Shown in pieces: positions 25,506-35,344 of a stretch of 64,000 bases of DNA; position 1 is the stretch's first letter; every line of letters begins with the position of its first letter. Made by a program: the position numbers and the translations under genes. Below the pieces are notes generated by a model, which was not told where the DNA came from, did not search any database, and saw only the letters and a program-made list of their open reading frames with translations. Origin of the DNA: Ferruginibacter sp. (GTDB lineage Bacteria; Bacteroidota; Bacteroidia; Chitinophagales; Chitinophagaceae); NCBI RefSeq assembly GCF_028288465.1, contig NZ_JAQBNR010000021.1, positions 62,001 through 126,000 of the forward strand. Direction: 5' to 3'.

Positions 25506-27143
25506 TTATTTTATGTTGCCATAGGCCTTGTCCAAAAAGCGATACCTGTCATCATTTACGGCTTTTTCCGGCTTTGACACCGCATCAATTATCATTATAT
25601 CAGGCGTATTATCGCCGGGTTTTGCTGCCTGCCATACAGGCAATTTTTCTCCATTGGGATTACCGGAAATGATAAAGTTGGCAAAATAATTTTGCATGGT
25701 TGCTGATGCCGCCAAATCGCTTTCACTAAAAATAAAATCTGTCATTAGTGGCAGATTGCCCATGCAGTATTCAATTTCACTGGCGTGCGATGCTCCTACC
25801 GGTGCTGGCTGCTTTGGAGCATTCGCGTCTTTTTTTACCGTACCTCCGGCAAGGCCCGGCGTTGATTGCTCGTCAGTTAACGGAGGATGAATTTTACTGA
25901 ACATATAGCGATACACCGCCTGGTTGCTGTTGGCAATTTGTAAGTCGCACCACTTCCACGTACTATAAGCTATAAATCTGTCAGAAGCCAATGCAGTGGC
26001 AGAAAGTTCAATTTGCTTTTCAGAATCACCCGGATATAATTTTAATACGGTTTCATAATCATTGGGATATTCCTTTTTTAGCCGGGAGATATAGACTTCT
26101 TTAGTAAAAGGAGGGGCACCGTACATAAACGCACCGGCAGGTACTTCAGCCGAATTCCATCCGGCAAGTAAAGGTACCAGGGCCTGTTTTTTCGCGGCAA
26201 AAATTTCGGGCACTGTGGCCGTTAAAAAGTAACCGTCAATCACCACCGGAAAACCAAATCGTTTTGATTCCTGGTACATTTCAAACACTTCTTTGGTACT
26301 AAGTTTACGCAGCTGGGCCACGGATGTATAACCTGCTTTTTTTGCAAACGCCACTCCTTCTTTTTCAGCTTCAGCTAAAGGAACGGGCGAAAGTGTTGGC
26401 TTAATGCCGGCACCACTTTCACCGATTGCACCGGCAAACAAATTCTTTGCAAGCGGCGAAGCCATCTGGTAACTTACAGCAATTGATCCTGCAGATTCTC
26501 CTGCAATAGTTACTTTTTTAGGGTTACCTCCGAAAGCGCCTATGTTTTGCTGTACCCATTTCAATGCAGCTGCCTGGTCAAGCAATCCATAATTGCCGGA
26601 AGCTTTATAGGGCGCTTCCGCACTCAATTCAGGGTGAGCAAAAAAACCAAAAATATTCAGCCGGTAATTAACCGTAACAACAACAATTCCTTTTTTCGCC
26701 ATGCTTTCGCCATCGTAGCGTGGCTCAGCACCATCACCTGCTACAAAACCGCCTCCAAAAAAATATACCAGCACCGGCAGGTTAGCGGTATTGTTCTTTG
26801 CATTTGTCCATACGTTCAGGTAAAGGCAGTCTTCACTCAGTCCTTCCGAGCGGCTTTTCATATCTCCAAACACAATGCCCTGCACGGCCCTTGGACCAAA
26901 TTTTTTTGTTTGTTTTACACCCTTCCAGTTTTCCAGCGGCTGCGGAGCTTTCCACCTTAGCTGTCCAATCGGCGGTTTCGCAAAAGGAACACCCAGGTAA
27001 AACTGCATGCCGGTTTTTGTATCGTAGTTGCCTTCTATTACACCATTTTGGACGGTAGTTTGAACGGAAAAGTAATTATTGGTTTGCGCAGTAATAATGG
27101 TTGAAAGGAACACGAGTATACTGCTTACTAAAATTTTATACAT
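25506..27143 (-). CDS. Exported type B carboxylesterase
   Basis: 545 residues, signal peptide 1-20 (ending TIITAQ). Alpha/beta-hydrolase of the cholinesterase/para-nitrobenzyl esterase family: SEDCLYLNVW (103-112), the oxyanion FFGGGFVAG, nucleophile S218 in VTIAGESAGS, and the catalytic His in GASHASEIEYCMGN. Natural ester substrate unknown; periplasmic or secreted. The beta-lactamase-like gene follows within 4 nt, so the two are co-transcribed. Confidence 0.9.
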   Translation of the reverse strand: MYKILVSSILVFLSTIITAQTNNYFSVQTTVQNGVIEGNYDTKTGMQFYLGVPFAKPPIGQLRWKAPQPLENWKGVKQTKKFGPRAVQGIVFGDMKSRSEGLSEDCLYLNVWTNAKNNTANLPVLVYFFGGGFVAGDGAEPRYDGESMAKKGIVVVTVNYRLNIFGFFAHPELSAEAPYKASGNYGLLDQAAALKWVQQNIGAFGGNPKKVTIAGESAGSIAVSYQMASPLAKNLFAGAIGESGAGIKPTLSPVPLAEAEKEGVAFAKKAGYTSVAQLRKLSTKEVFEMYQESKRFGFPVVIDGYFLTATVPEIFAAKKQALVPLLAGWNSAEVPAGAFMYGAPPFTKEVYISRLKKEYPNDYETVLKLYPGDSEKQIELSATALASDRFIAYSTWKWCDLQIANSNQAVYRYMFSKIHPPLTDEQSTPGLAGGTVKKDANAPKQPAPVGASHASEIEYCMGNLPLMTDFIFSESDLAASATMQNYFANFIISGNPNGEKLPVWQAAKPGDNTPDIMIIDAVSKPEKAVNDDRYRFLDKAYGNIK

Positions 27144-27298
27144 AGATGGCTTTTTAATTATCGTTATGAAGAGAAGGCAATTTAGCCGGTTTATTTAAAA
27201 CATTAAACATTCTTTTTGTAATTATTTCTCAGCATAACACCTTTACTGTATAATTTTTGGTCAGGCATTTTTTAAATTAAGATTGTAAAGATTGGTGC

Positions 27299-27337
27299 AA
27301 AAGATAGGGATGGCTATTGTTGCCATCCCTATCTTTT
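27299..27337. terminator. Terminator after the amylase gene
   Basis: AAAAGATAGGGATGGC and GCCATCCCTATCTTTT pair perfectly over 16 bp around a 7-nt loop, 15 nt beyond the stop of the leftward amylase gene. The symmetric A/T ends let it work in both directions, but only the leftward transcript is known to reach it. Confidence 0.88.
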
Positions 27338-27351
27338 CTATTCTTTACTAT

Positions 27352-29214
27352 TTATTTTGTTAACTCTAACACAACTGCTTTATAAGAACCAAGTGTAAAA
27401 TCTTTCAATGGTGTTTTTGCTTTTGTAAGCACATCCGTCGCCACCGTAAAGCCATTTGTTCTTTCTGCATATTTGGTAAATGAAATTGTTTTATCTGTTT
27501 TAGCAGTATTCATTACCACCATTACGGTTTGTTTATCATCATACCTGAAGTAAGTGTACACGCCATCTTCCGGATAGAATTGCATCATTTTTCCAAAGCG
27601 GATGGCTGAAGACTTTTTTCTGAAATTAGCCAGTTCAAACACGTGTCTCCATATCTCATGGTCCTGCACGGTTCTGCCACTCAATTCAAATTTATTGAGC
27701 ACATCACCCGGAAATCCACCCGGAAAATCGAGCCTTACATAACCATCGTTTGGCGATGTAACACCAGTTGTAGCAAGTTCATCACCATAATATATTTCAG
27801 GTATTCCCCTGCAGGTAAACAACCAGGACAAAGCTGTTTTATATTTATCCATATTCTCTCCTACCACGGAATAAAAACGCGACATATCATGATTGTCAAG
27901 AAAGATCACATTGCGCATTGGATCTTTGTAAACAAAATCCTGCGCCAGCGTGGTGTACAAATTGTTCACACCATCCGACCAGCCGAAATCTTTGGTCATA
28001 GCATCCTGTATGCCCCAAAGTGCCTGAAAATCTGTAGCTGCCTGCAGGTTACTTTTAAAAGGAATATTGTAATTGTTTTGTACAAAGTAGCTCTGGTTCG
28101 GAACACCGTGCACCCAGGTTTCGCCAAACATAGTTATATGCGGATATTCATCCATCAGGGCTTTATTGCAACGGTTCATAAAGTCGAGATCGTTGTAAGC
28201 GTAGGTATCGATGCGCCAGCCGTCTATGCCAAATTCTTCTACGGTCCACAGGGCATGCTGAATTAAAAAGTTGGCAACAAAAGCGTTGCTTTCATTCAGG
28301 TCGGGCATTTGTTGTGTAAACCAGCCATCTGCCATCTTCTTTTTTTCTATGGATGCGGCGTAGGGGTCAAATAAGGTTTGATCTTTAAAGTTGGTATTGG
28401 TGTACTCCGACCATTGATGCAGCCATTCTTTCATTGGCAAATCCTGTACTGTAAAATGATATAAACCTACATGATTGTATACAGCATCCTGTATAATTTT
28501 CATGCCCCTTTCGTGCGCTGAATCTATCAGTTGCTGGTAGGCCTTTTCTCCACCCAGTCGTGGATCAATTTTGTAATGATCAGTAAATGCATAGCCATGT
28601 TCCGTTCGGCCGGGCATATCATTTTCTATTACCGGATTCAGCCAAAGCGTGGTCACACCTAGTTGCTGTAAATATTCAAGATGGTTGGTTATTCCCTTTA
28701 AATCACCACCATGGCGGTTATACACCGTATCCCTGTTAAGTGACTGATCCCGCATCCCTGCAACACGATCATTTGATGGGTCGCCATTGCTGAAACGGTC
28801 TGGCAAAATGAGGTACATAAAATCGGCCGAGGTAACTCCCTGCGCAAAGTCCACGCCCCTTCCCTGTCGTTTGGCCTTTAATTCAAAATCAATTGTAACT
28901 GGATTGCTCTCCCTGTTTACTTTAATTTTTACAATTCCTGGTTTCGCAATAGCAGCAATGCTGATATCTAAAAAAACATAATTGGCATTTTCTACCTTGT
29001 TTATTTTTTCCAGCTTTATGCCGGGATACACAATGCTGAAACCGCCCTTTGCATTAGCGATACTATCGCCATGAATCATGATTTGTACTTTATTCCATTT
29101 CATACCCGTCCACCAATTCGTGGGGTAACATTTGTAGCTACTTTGCTGTGCGGTAGCCATAAAAGCGAAACACACAAAAGCACTCATCACAAAAAACTTT
29201 TTCATAGTTGTCAT
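27352..29214 (-). CDS. Exported GH13 alpha-amylase / neopullulanase (SusA-like)
   Basis: 620 residues. Signal peptide follows MTTMKKFFVMSAFVCFAFMATAQ at about 1-23. An N-terminal beta-sandwich of the cyclomaltodextrinase type (about 27-115) precedes the barrel: DAVYNHVG (243-250), nucleophile D336 in GWRIDTYAY, acid/base E365 in MFGETWVHG and D443 in FLDNHDMSRF. It probably cuts maltodextrins or pullulan in the periplasm. Its ATG overlaps the stop of the upstream MFS transporter gene (ATGA), which supports the start at 29214 and ties it to sugar import. Confidence 0.9.
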   Translation of the reverse strand: MTTMKKFFVMSAFVCFAFMATAQQSSYKCYPTNWWTGMKWNKVQIMIHGDSIANAKGGFSIVYPGIKLEKINKVENANYVFLDISIAAIAKPGIVKIKVNRESNPVTIDFELKAKRQGRGVDFAQGVTSADFMYLILPDRFSNGDPSNDRVAGMRDQSLNRDTVYNRHGGDLKGITNHLEYLQQLGVTTLWLNPVIENDMPGRTEHGYAFTDHYKIDPRLGGEKAYQQLIDSAHERGMKIIQDAVYNHVGLYHFTVQDLPMKEWLHQWSEYTNTNFKDQTLFDPYAASIEKKKMADGWFTQQMPDLNESNAFVANFLIQHALWTVEEFGIDGWRIDTYAYNDLDFMNRCNKALMDEYPHITMFGETWVHGVPNQSYFVQNNYNIPFKSNLQAATDFQALWGIQDAMTKDFGWSDGVNNLYTTLAQDFVYKDPMRNVIFLDNHDMSRFYSVVGENMDKYKTALSWLFTCRGIPEIYYGDELATTGVTSPNDGYVRLDFPGGFPGDVLNKFELSGRTVQDHEIWRHVFELANFRKKSSAIRFGKMMQFYPEDGVYTYFRYDDKQTVMVVMNTAKTDKTISFTKYAERTNGFTVATDVLTKAKTPLKDFTLGSYKAVVLELTK

Positions 29215-30731
29215 TTTATTTTTATTCTAAGGGTTAAGAGAGCAGCAACGATCATAAGTGCGCCGCCCAATACAAGCGTATAAATGGCATTGCCGTTAAA
29301 CAAATGCTTTGTAAAAAATCCCAGCAATGTTGCCGCAAGAATTTGAGGTATTACAATAAAGAAATTAAAAATGCCCATGTAAACACCCATCTTATTGGAA
29401 GGCAACGCTGCGGTCAACATGGAATAAGGCATGGATAGAATGCTTGACCATGCAAGACCGATGCCAGCCATACTAAGTATCAGCAGGTATTTATCTTTAA
29501 AAATAAAAAATGAAATCAGCCCCAGGCCGCCGGCAACCAGGCAGATTAAATGTGTCATTGGCCTGCTGGTTTTCTTGGCCAGTACGGGTAACAAAAAAGC
29601 AAAAAAAGCGGAGAAGCCGTTATAAAAACCAAATAAAACACCCACCCAGTTTCCTATTTCGTTATAAGCTTTTGAAGAAGTGTCTGTAGTGTTGGCGATA
29701 TTTTGAGCCAGTCCTGGTGTGGCATATATCCACATAGCGAATAACGCAAACCAGGTGAAGAACTGTACCACCGCCAGCTGCTTCATGGTGTCGGGCATTT
29801 TGTATAAATCATTTACCACTTCTACCAGTCCGTTTTTACTATTATTCGACCAGGAAAAACCAGCTGCCAGTTGTATTAAGCCGAAACTTGCAATACCAAA
29901 CGTTAATACATAGAGTTCTTTTTCCAACGGCATTTCCACATGCTGTACATTATAGTAATAAAGTAAAAAACTTAAAATGGCGCCTGTTATCAGCCATATA
30001 AATCCTTTATTATAAAATGATTTTACTGATGTGGTAATAATAGAATGATCAACCTCCTGTTGTTCTGCCGATTCAAAACTTTTTAATTCGGCAGGGGAAT
30101 ATTCCTTGGTTGTAAATACCGTATAAACTACAGATAAAAAGAAAACAGCCGCACCAATGTAAAATGAAATTTTTACTGAGTTGGGTATTACGCCTGGTGC
30201 CGCCTCATTTGCCACACCCATTTTTGTAAGCAGATAAGGTAATACAGACGACACAACGGCTCCAATACCAATAAAAAAACTCTGCATGGCAAAGCCAGCA
30301 GTGCGTTGTTCATCTGGCAGCATATCGCCTACAAAAGCACGAAAAGGCTCCATCGAAATATTGATCGACGCATCCAGTAGCCATAACATGATTGCGGCCA
30401 TCCACAATGCATATACATTCGGAAAAAAGATAAGGGCAAGTGAAGCGAGGATTGCACCAATTAAAAAGAAAGGCCGTCTTCTGCCCCATCGTGGCGACCA
30501 GGTTTTATCACTCAGATGACCAATAACAGGCTGCATAATAAGCCCTGTTAAAGGGGCAGCTATCCAAAGAATCGGAATGTCATCTATCTTGGCACCGAGC
30601 GATTGGAAAATACGGCTAACGTTGGCGTTTTGCAGCCCAAAGCCAAACTGTATTCCCAAAAAACCTACACTCATATTGATAATCTGAGATAGGCTTAAAA
30701 TTGGCTTTTTAACGGTGATGACAGGAGACAT
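29211..30731 (-). CDS. MFS transporter, SLC45/GPH-like, probable maltose or maltodextrin-product importer
   Basis: 506 residues from the ATG at 30731 (MSPVITVKKPILSLSQ), with about 12 hydrophobic helices. The inter-helix motif GHLSDKTWSPRWGRRRPFF (about 64-82) is the SLC45-type loop-2 signature known in bacterial maltose/sucrose transporters. An upstream in-frame ATG (30773) would add MYFLHNFYILNDLL, which I judge non-coding. Coupled by a 4-nt overlap to the amylase gene, so the likely substrate is maltose or a short maltodextrin. Confidence 0.85.
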   Translation of the reverse strand: MSPVITVKKPILSLSQIINMSVGFLGIQFGFGLQNANVSRIFQSLGAKIDDIPILWIAAPLTGLIMQPVIGHLSDKTWSPRWGRRRPFFLIGAILASLALIFFPNVYALWMAAIMLWLLDASINISMEPFRAFVGDMLPDEQRTAGFAMQSFFIGIGAVVSSVLPYLLTKMGVANEAAPGVIPNSVKISFYIGAAVFFLSVVYTVFTTKEYSPAELKSFESAEQQEVDHSIITTSVKSFYNKGFIWLITGAILSFLLYYYNVQHVEMPLEKELYVLTFGIASFGLIQLAAGFSWSNNSKNGLVEVVNDLYKMPDTMKQLAVVQFFTWFALFAMWIYATPGLAQNIANTTDTSSKAYNEIGNWVGVLFGFYNGFSAFFAFLLPVLAKKTSRPMTHLICLVAGGLGLISFFIFKDKYLLILSMAGIGLAWSSILSMPYSMLTAALPSNKMGVYMGIFNFFIVIPQILAATLLGFFTKHLFNGNAIYTLVLGGALMIVAALLTLRIKIK

Positions 30732-30795
30732 GAGCAAATCGTTTAAAATATAAAAGTTGTGTAAAAAATACACATTAGTAAAAGTACAATAAAAA

Positions 30796-30817
30796 ACATC
30801 CTGCCGTGGCAGGATGT
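30796..30817 (-). terminator. Intrinsic terminator of glgC
   Basis: ACATCCTGCC pairs with GGCAGGATGT around a 2-nt loop; on the minus strand a run of six T follows. It lies 16 nt past the glgC stop and separates the glgA-glgC transcript from the MFS-amylase operon. Confidence 0.9.
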
Positions 30818-30833
30818 TGTAATGCTTAATTTT

Positions 30834-32111
30834 TTAAATAACATAACCATCGGGTAAGATGGCGCCTTTTTTAATGACCACAATTCCATCTTTTACCGTG
30901 TACAAAGCATGGTCAGCATCCTGCAGGTGGCTGCCACCGTTGATGCGTACATCATTACCTATGCGGCAGTTTTTGTCAACAATGGTATTTTTAATATAAC
31001 ACCTGTCACCTATGCCACACTGCGGAACACCCTTTTCGTGGTTTGCGTCAATTTCTTTAATCGTTTCATAATAATCGTTACCCATAATATAACAACTCAC
31101 GATGGTAGAACCATGACCGATCCGGCTTCTGACACCTATCACACTGTTTTCAATGCGGCTGGCGTTAATAATAGAACCTTCCGCAATGATTGTTTTCTCT
31201 AAAGTAGTACCACTGATTTTTGCCGGTGGCAACATTCTTGCACGGCTGTACACCACCTTCTGGTTATCGAATAAATTAAACGGCGGCAGATCAAGCGTTA
31301 ATGCCAGGTTGGCTTCAAAGAAAGAATAAATGTTTCCGATATCAGTCCAGTATCCATCATACTGATAACTGATTACTTTATATTTTTCTATTGAAGTAGG
31401 AATGATTTCTTTTCCAAAATCGGTGGCATCTTTTTTCTCCACTTCCAGCAACTCAAACAATAATTTTCTGTTGAAAACATAAATACCCATGGAAGCCAGG
31501 TAATTTCTTCCCTGTTTTTTCATCTCATCGCCGGTATCACTCACCCATTCCGGCAATAAGGAGGCTTTGGGTTTTTCGATGAAACTGGTTATCACATTCT
31601 CGTCATTTGCTTTTAATATACCAAACTCAGGGGCTTCCCTGTCACCCACCGGAATGGTAGCGATCGAAATATCTGCACCACTGGAAGCATGGTGATCTAT
31701 CATCTCTTCAAAATCCATCTGGTACAACTGGTCACCACTTAATATAAGCACGTATTCAAAATCATACCCGTTGATATGACGCAATGATTGTCTTACAGCA
31801 TCTGCTGTACCCTGGAACCAGCCTGAGTTATCCGGCGTTTGTTCTGCCGCAAGAATATCTACAAATCCCTTGCTGAACATACTAAACTGGTAGGTATTTT
31901 TGATGTGCTTGTTAAGCGAGGCAGAGTTAAACTGGGTAAGTACCAATATGCGGTTGAGGCTGGAATTGATACAGTTTGAAATGGGGATATCTACCAGGCG
32001 ATACTTGCCTGCAATAGGCACTGCCGGCTTACTGCGGCTTGCTGTAAGGGGGTATAATCTTGATCCTGCTCCTCCTCCTAAAACTATTGAAATAACTGAT
32101 TTGCTATCCAT
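30834..32111 (-). CDS. glgC: GlgC, glucose-1-phosphate adenylyltransferase
   Basis: 425 residues; makes ADP-glucose, the committed step of glycogen synthesis. Nucleotidyltransferase core with LGGGAGSRLYPLTASRSKPA (residues 12-31), FQGTADAVRQSL, LSGDQLYQMDF and GTTLEKTIIAEGS, and a left-handed beta-helix C-terminal domain (about 290-425). glgA lies 67 nt upstream in the same direction, so they are probably one transcription unit. Allosteric control cannot be read from sequence. Confidence 0.95.
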   Translation of the reverse strand: MDSKSVISIVLGGGAGSRLYPLTASRSKPAVPIAGKYRLVDIPISNCINSSLNRILVLTQFNSASLNKHIKNTYQFSMFSKGFVDILAAEQTPDNSGWFQGTADAVRQSLRHINGYDFEYVLILSGDQLYQMDFEEMIDHHASSGADISIATIPVGDREAPEFGILKANDENVITSFIEKPKASLLPEWVSDTGDEMKKQGRNYLASMGIYVFNRKLLFELLEVEKKDATDFGKEIIPTSIEKYKVISYQYDGYWTDIGNIYSFFEANLALTLDLPPFNLFDNQKVVYSRARMLPPAKISGTTLEKTIIAEGSIINASRIENSVIGVRSRIGHGSTIVSCYIMGNDYYETIKEIDANHEKGVPQCGIGDRCYIKNTIVDKNCRIGNDVRINGGSHLQDADHALYTVKDGIVVIKKGAILPDGYVI

Positions 32112-32178
32112 ATATGGCGGGTTAATTGTTTACTGAATTTATTGCAATCCTTTATTAAATATATTAAAATTCGGGAAA

Positions 32179-33597
32179 TTACTTCCCTAAACTACTGTAT
32201 AAATTAATATACTTCGCTGCACTCGTTTCCCAGCTGTTATCAATCTTCATAATAGTCGTTCGAATTTTATGCAGCCGCTTGGTTTTACCATACAATTCCA
32301 TTGCCCGGTGAATGGAGTAAGTAATATCCCACACTTTGGCATCATTGAACACAATCCCGTATCCGCCAGGTTCTCCGTAATCGATCACTGTATCCCGCAG
32401 TCCGCCTGTATTTCTAACAATCGGTATTGTTCCATACCGCATGGCATACATCTGGTTTAACCCACAGGGCTCCACACGGCTGGGCATCAGTAAAAAATCG
32501 GCCCCAGCATACATCAGGTGACTTAACTTTTCGTTGTATCCAATCTTTGAATTGTAATATCCGGCCAGCGAAGTTTTCATGTTTTCCAGTTCCCATTCTA
32601 CGCCCGGCTCGCCGCTGCCCAGTATCAAAAAATTCATCGTGCCCTGCATATGATATACGGCATCGTTAATAACCTGCGGCAATAAGTCGGCAGCTTTCTC
32701 ATGTACAAGCCTGCCAATAAAAACAAAGAGCGGCTTTTCTGCGTCCAGGTTAAACTGCTCACATAATAGTTGTTTACTGACCAGCTTACCTTCATCTACA
32801 TTTTCAACACTAAAGTTATAGTCAATATAAGTATCTACAGCAGGATCCCAAACAGCAGCATCGATGCCATTTAATATGCCGGTGCATTTGCCTTTTTCGT
32901 ATTCAAATAAACTTTCCAGTCCATTGGCACTGGTACGCATTTCTTCCAGATAACTCTGACTTACGGTAGTAACTTTTAAAGCGCATTTAACGGCGCTTGC
33001 CAATGGGTTAATATTATTATTCCAGTCGAGCTTGCCCCATTCCCACGAATTCCATTCCGGCAGATACACTGCCTTATCCCAGCCCATCCAGCCCTGGTAT
33101 TGCGCATTGTGAATTGTGAGAACAGTGGGAATGGCTGCCAGGTGCTGGTAAGCGTAACAATACTGCATCATAAAAGGAATGAGCCCTGTATGATGATCAT
33201 GCACGTGTACTGTATCCGGTTTATGATTCCATTTGCTAACCCAGTCGACTACTGCAATCTGAAAAGCGGTAAATCTTTCCGCATCATCATAATAGCCATA
33301 CACCGCTTCCCGATCGAGCAAACCGTTAATGTCTACGAGATAAAGATCAAAACCAAGTTTATTGGTTCTTTCTTTTATGATGGTATAATTAAACCAGTAA
33401 GGCCCCATTCCAAAAGAGCCTTTGTGCGCAATATCAAAATCATTTTCGTACAAAAACTTTGTTCTGTACATGGGCATAACCACTTTAGCGATATGACCAA
33501 GCTGGTTTTGGTATTTAGGCAAAGCACCAACCACATCTCCCAACCCGCCTGCTTTTGCTACGGGGTAGCATTCTGCGCTTACATGTAGTATTTCCAT
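32179..33597 (-). CDS. glgA: GlgA, glycogen synthase
   Basis: 472 residues from the ATG at 33597 (MEILHVSAECYPVAKAGGLG). GT5 family: ADP-glucose-binding K15-A-G-G-L, the VHVHDHHTGLIPFMM segment in the N-terminal Rossmann domain, and the C-terminal MPSRVEPCGLNQMYAMRYG motif with the conserved Glu and Cys-Gly. An upstream in-frame ATG at 33609 would add MFKR and has no family support. It precedes glgC. Confidence 0.95.
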   Translation of the reverse strand: MEILHVSAECYPVAKAGGLGDVVGALPKYQNQLGHIAKVVMPMYRTKFLYENDFDIAHKGSFGMGPYWFNYTIIKERTNKLGFDLYLVDINGLLDREAVYGYYDDAERFTAFQIAVVDWVSKWNHKPDTVHVHDHHTGLIPFMMQYCYAYQHLAAIPTVLTIHNAQYQGWMGWDKAVYLPEWNSWEWGKLDWNNNINPLASAVKCALKVTTVSQSYLEEMRTSANGLESLFEYEKGKCTGILNGIDAAVWDPAVDTYIDYNFSVENVDEGKLVSKQLLCEQFNLDAEKPLFVFIGRLVHEKAADLLPQVINDAVYHMQGTMNFLILGSGEPGVEWELENMKTSLAGYYNSKIGYNEKLSHLMYAGADFLLMPSRVEPCGLNQMYAMRYGTIPIVRNTGGLRDTVIDYGEPGGYGIVFNDAKVWDITYSIHRAMELYGKTKRLHKIRTTIMKIDNSWETSAAKYINLYSSLGK

Positions 33598-33624
33598 ACG
33601 TTTAAACATTGTCTTAAAAACAAG

Positions 33625-33655
33625 TCAATTTATGAATGTTTTTTCTTTGAACAAT
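33625..33655 (-). promoter_or_regulatory. Possible glgA promoter
   Basis: On the minus strand ATTG (33652-33655) and TAAATTGA (33625-33632), 19 nt apart, 28 nt before the glgA ATG. The -7 box deviates at the last two positions. Confidence 0.3.
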
Positions 33656-33780
33656 CAATGATAAAAAATAAAAAGCTTAACCGGGTGCTTATTGTTATGT
33701 GTCCATAGCATCTCAAAACAACTTATTGTTGAATGCTTTGCAGTTATCCATTTTAATCCTGTCACAATGTGTTTATTTTT

Positions 33781-33811
33781 TTTCGGGTAAACAAAAAAAA
33801 TGATAACTTTC
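33781..33811 (+). promoter_or_regulatory. Possible promoter of the FHS transporter / glucokinase operon
   Basis: TTTC (33781-33784) and TAACTTTC (33804-33811), 19 nt apart; each misses the final G of its consensus. The start codon follows 33 nt later. Confidence 0.35.
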
Positions 33812-33844
33812 GAGATTCTTAATAAAACTTAACGATAAAATTTT

Positions 33845-35290
33845 ATGAGCCAAAAAACCAAATGGTCACAATTCGGAACCCTGGTTACCGTGTTTTTTTT
33901 CTGGGGATTTGTAGCAGCAAGCAATGACATTTTAATACCGGTATTTAGAAAGGCCTTTAATTTATCGCAGTTTCAAAGCCAGCTGGTATCTGTAGCATTT
34001 TACGTGGCATACACAGTTGGTTCTATTATTTATTATATCGTGTCAAAAGTAATTGGAAGTGACCTGTTGAATAAGATTGGCTACAAAAATGGTATTGCGC
34101 TTGGATTAATCATTTCGGCCATTGGGACACTATTATTTTATCCTGCTGCCAATACAGCTTCTTTTACATTAATGCTTACCGGCTTATTTATCGTAGGTCT
34201 TGGCTTTTCCCTGCAGCAAATTGCGGCGAATCCGTTGGCGATTATAATGGGAGATCCTAAAACTGGCTCGCAACGTTTAACCATGGCGGGCGGAGTAAAT
34301 AATTTTGGTACTACAATCGGCCCCTTATTGGTAAGTTTCGCCATTTTTGGAAGTGTTGCTGCGGGTGGTACTACCGCCAGCATTGAAAGTGTAAAAACCC
34401 CTTACCTGATTGTGGGGCTTGCATTTTTGTTGGTTGCTTTATTTATCAAATTTTCTTCTGTTCCCAATAAAATAGACTTGGAGCATGTGGCGGAAGAAGA
34501 AGCTGTAAGCGCAAATAAATTAGTGCACCGTTCCTCTGCTTTTCAATACCCACAGTTATGGATGGGTATGATCGGCATTTTTGTATATGTAGGTGTAGAG
34601 GTTTCAACAGCCAGCAATCTTCCAGCCTACATGGAACAACATTTGGGTGTTGCAACAGACAAAATTGCACCTTATATTTCTCTGTATTGGGCAAGTTTGA
34701 TGATCGGTCGCTGGACAGGTGCTGTAGGTGCTTTTGATGTAAGTATGGGCATGAAAAAAATCCTCAACTTTTTAATGCCCTACCTTGCTTTTGGAGTTTT
34801 TTTAATTGTAAATACAATCGCCCAGCATGATGTAACCCAATTCTTCGTGTACGCCTTTGTGATAGCCGTGATGATTGGCGCAGACATTTTAAGCAAAGGC
34901 AATCCTGCCAGAATGTTGTTGCTGTTTGCATGCCTGGGTATAGTTGCCCTCATAATCGGAATGATCACCACAGGTATGGTAAGTGCTTACGCGTTTATTA
35001 GTGTAGGTCTTTTTTGCAGCACGTTATGGCCTTGTATATTTACGCTGGCAGTTGCCGGGCTTGGCAAAAACACCGGGCAGGGAAGCAGCTTATTGATAAT
35101 GATGATTATGGGCGGCGGCCTGATCAGCGCATTGCAGGGCTGGTTGGCAGATAAAACCGGAATTCAATTTAGTTACATTGTTGGCGTTGCATGTTTTGCG
35201 TATCTTGCATTCTACGCTGTTAGGGCGAAAGCCGTTTTAAAATCGCAGGGTATTGATTACGATGCGCTGAATGCAGAAGGCGGACATTAA
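33845..35290 (+). CDS. Sugar MFS transporter, FHS (FucP/NagP-like) family
   Basis: 481 residues with about 12 hydrophobic helices. Family features are TVFFFWGFVAASNDILIP in TM1, LGFSLQQIAANPLA in TM4 and FCSTLWPCIFTLAVAGLG in TM10. The FHS family imports fucose, glucose/galactose or N-acetylglucosamine by proton symport. The glucokinase gene 54 nt downstream suggests that glucose (or another hexose that enzyme accepts) is the cargo. It is divergent from glgA across a 247-nt gap. Confidence 0.88.
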   Translation: MSQKTKWSQFGTLVTVFFFWGFVAASNDILIPVFRKAFNLSQFQSQLVSVAFYVAYTVGSIIYYIVSKVIGSDLLNKIGYKNGIALGLIISAIGTLLFYPAANTASFTLMLTGLFIVGLGFSLQQIAANPLAIIMGDPKTGSQRLTMAGGVNNFGTTIGPLLVSFAIFGSVAAGGTTASIESVKTPYLIVGLAFLLVALFIKFSSVPNKIDLEHVAEEEAVSANKLVHRSSAFQYPQLWMGMIGIFVYVGVEVSTASNLPAYMEQHLGVATDKIAPYISLYWASLMIGRWTGAVGAFDVSMGMKKILNFLMPYLAFGVFLIVNTIAQHDVTQFFVYAFVIAVMIGADILSKGNPARMLLLFACLGIVALIIGMITTGMVSAYAFISVGLFCSTLWPCIFTLAVAGLGKNTGQGSSLLIMMIMGGGLISALQGWLADKTGIQFSYIVGVACFAYLAFYAVRAKAVLKSQGIDYDALNAEGGH

Positions 35291-35344
35291 TAAAAACAGC
35301 AGAAACGCACTTTTATTTTTTGATTTTTAATTTTTAAATTCATT

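Noticed and set aside
27643..28266. Long rightward open frame (207 residues) within the amylase gene
   Set aside because: Antisense to a GH13 gene with complete catalytic motifs; the frame has Cys/His/Ile-rich shadow composition and no family resemblance.
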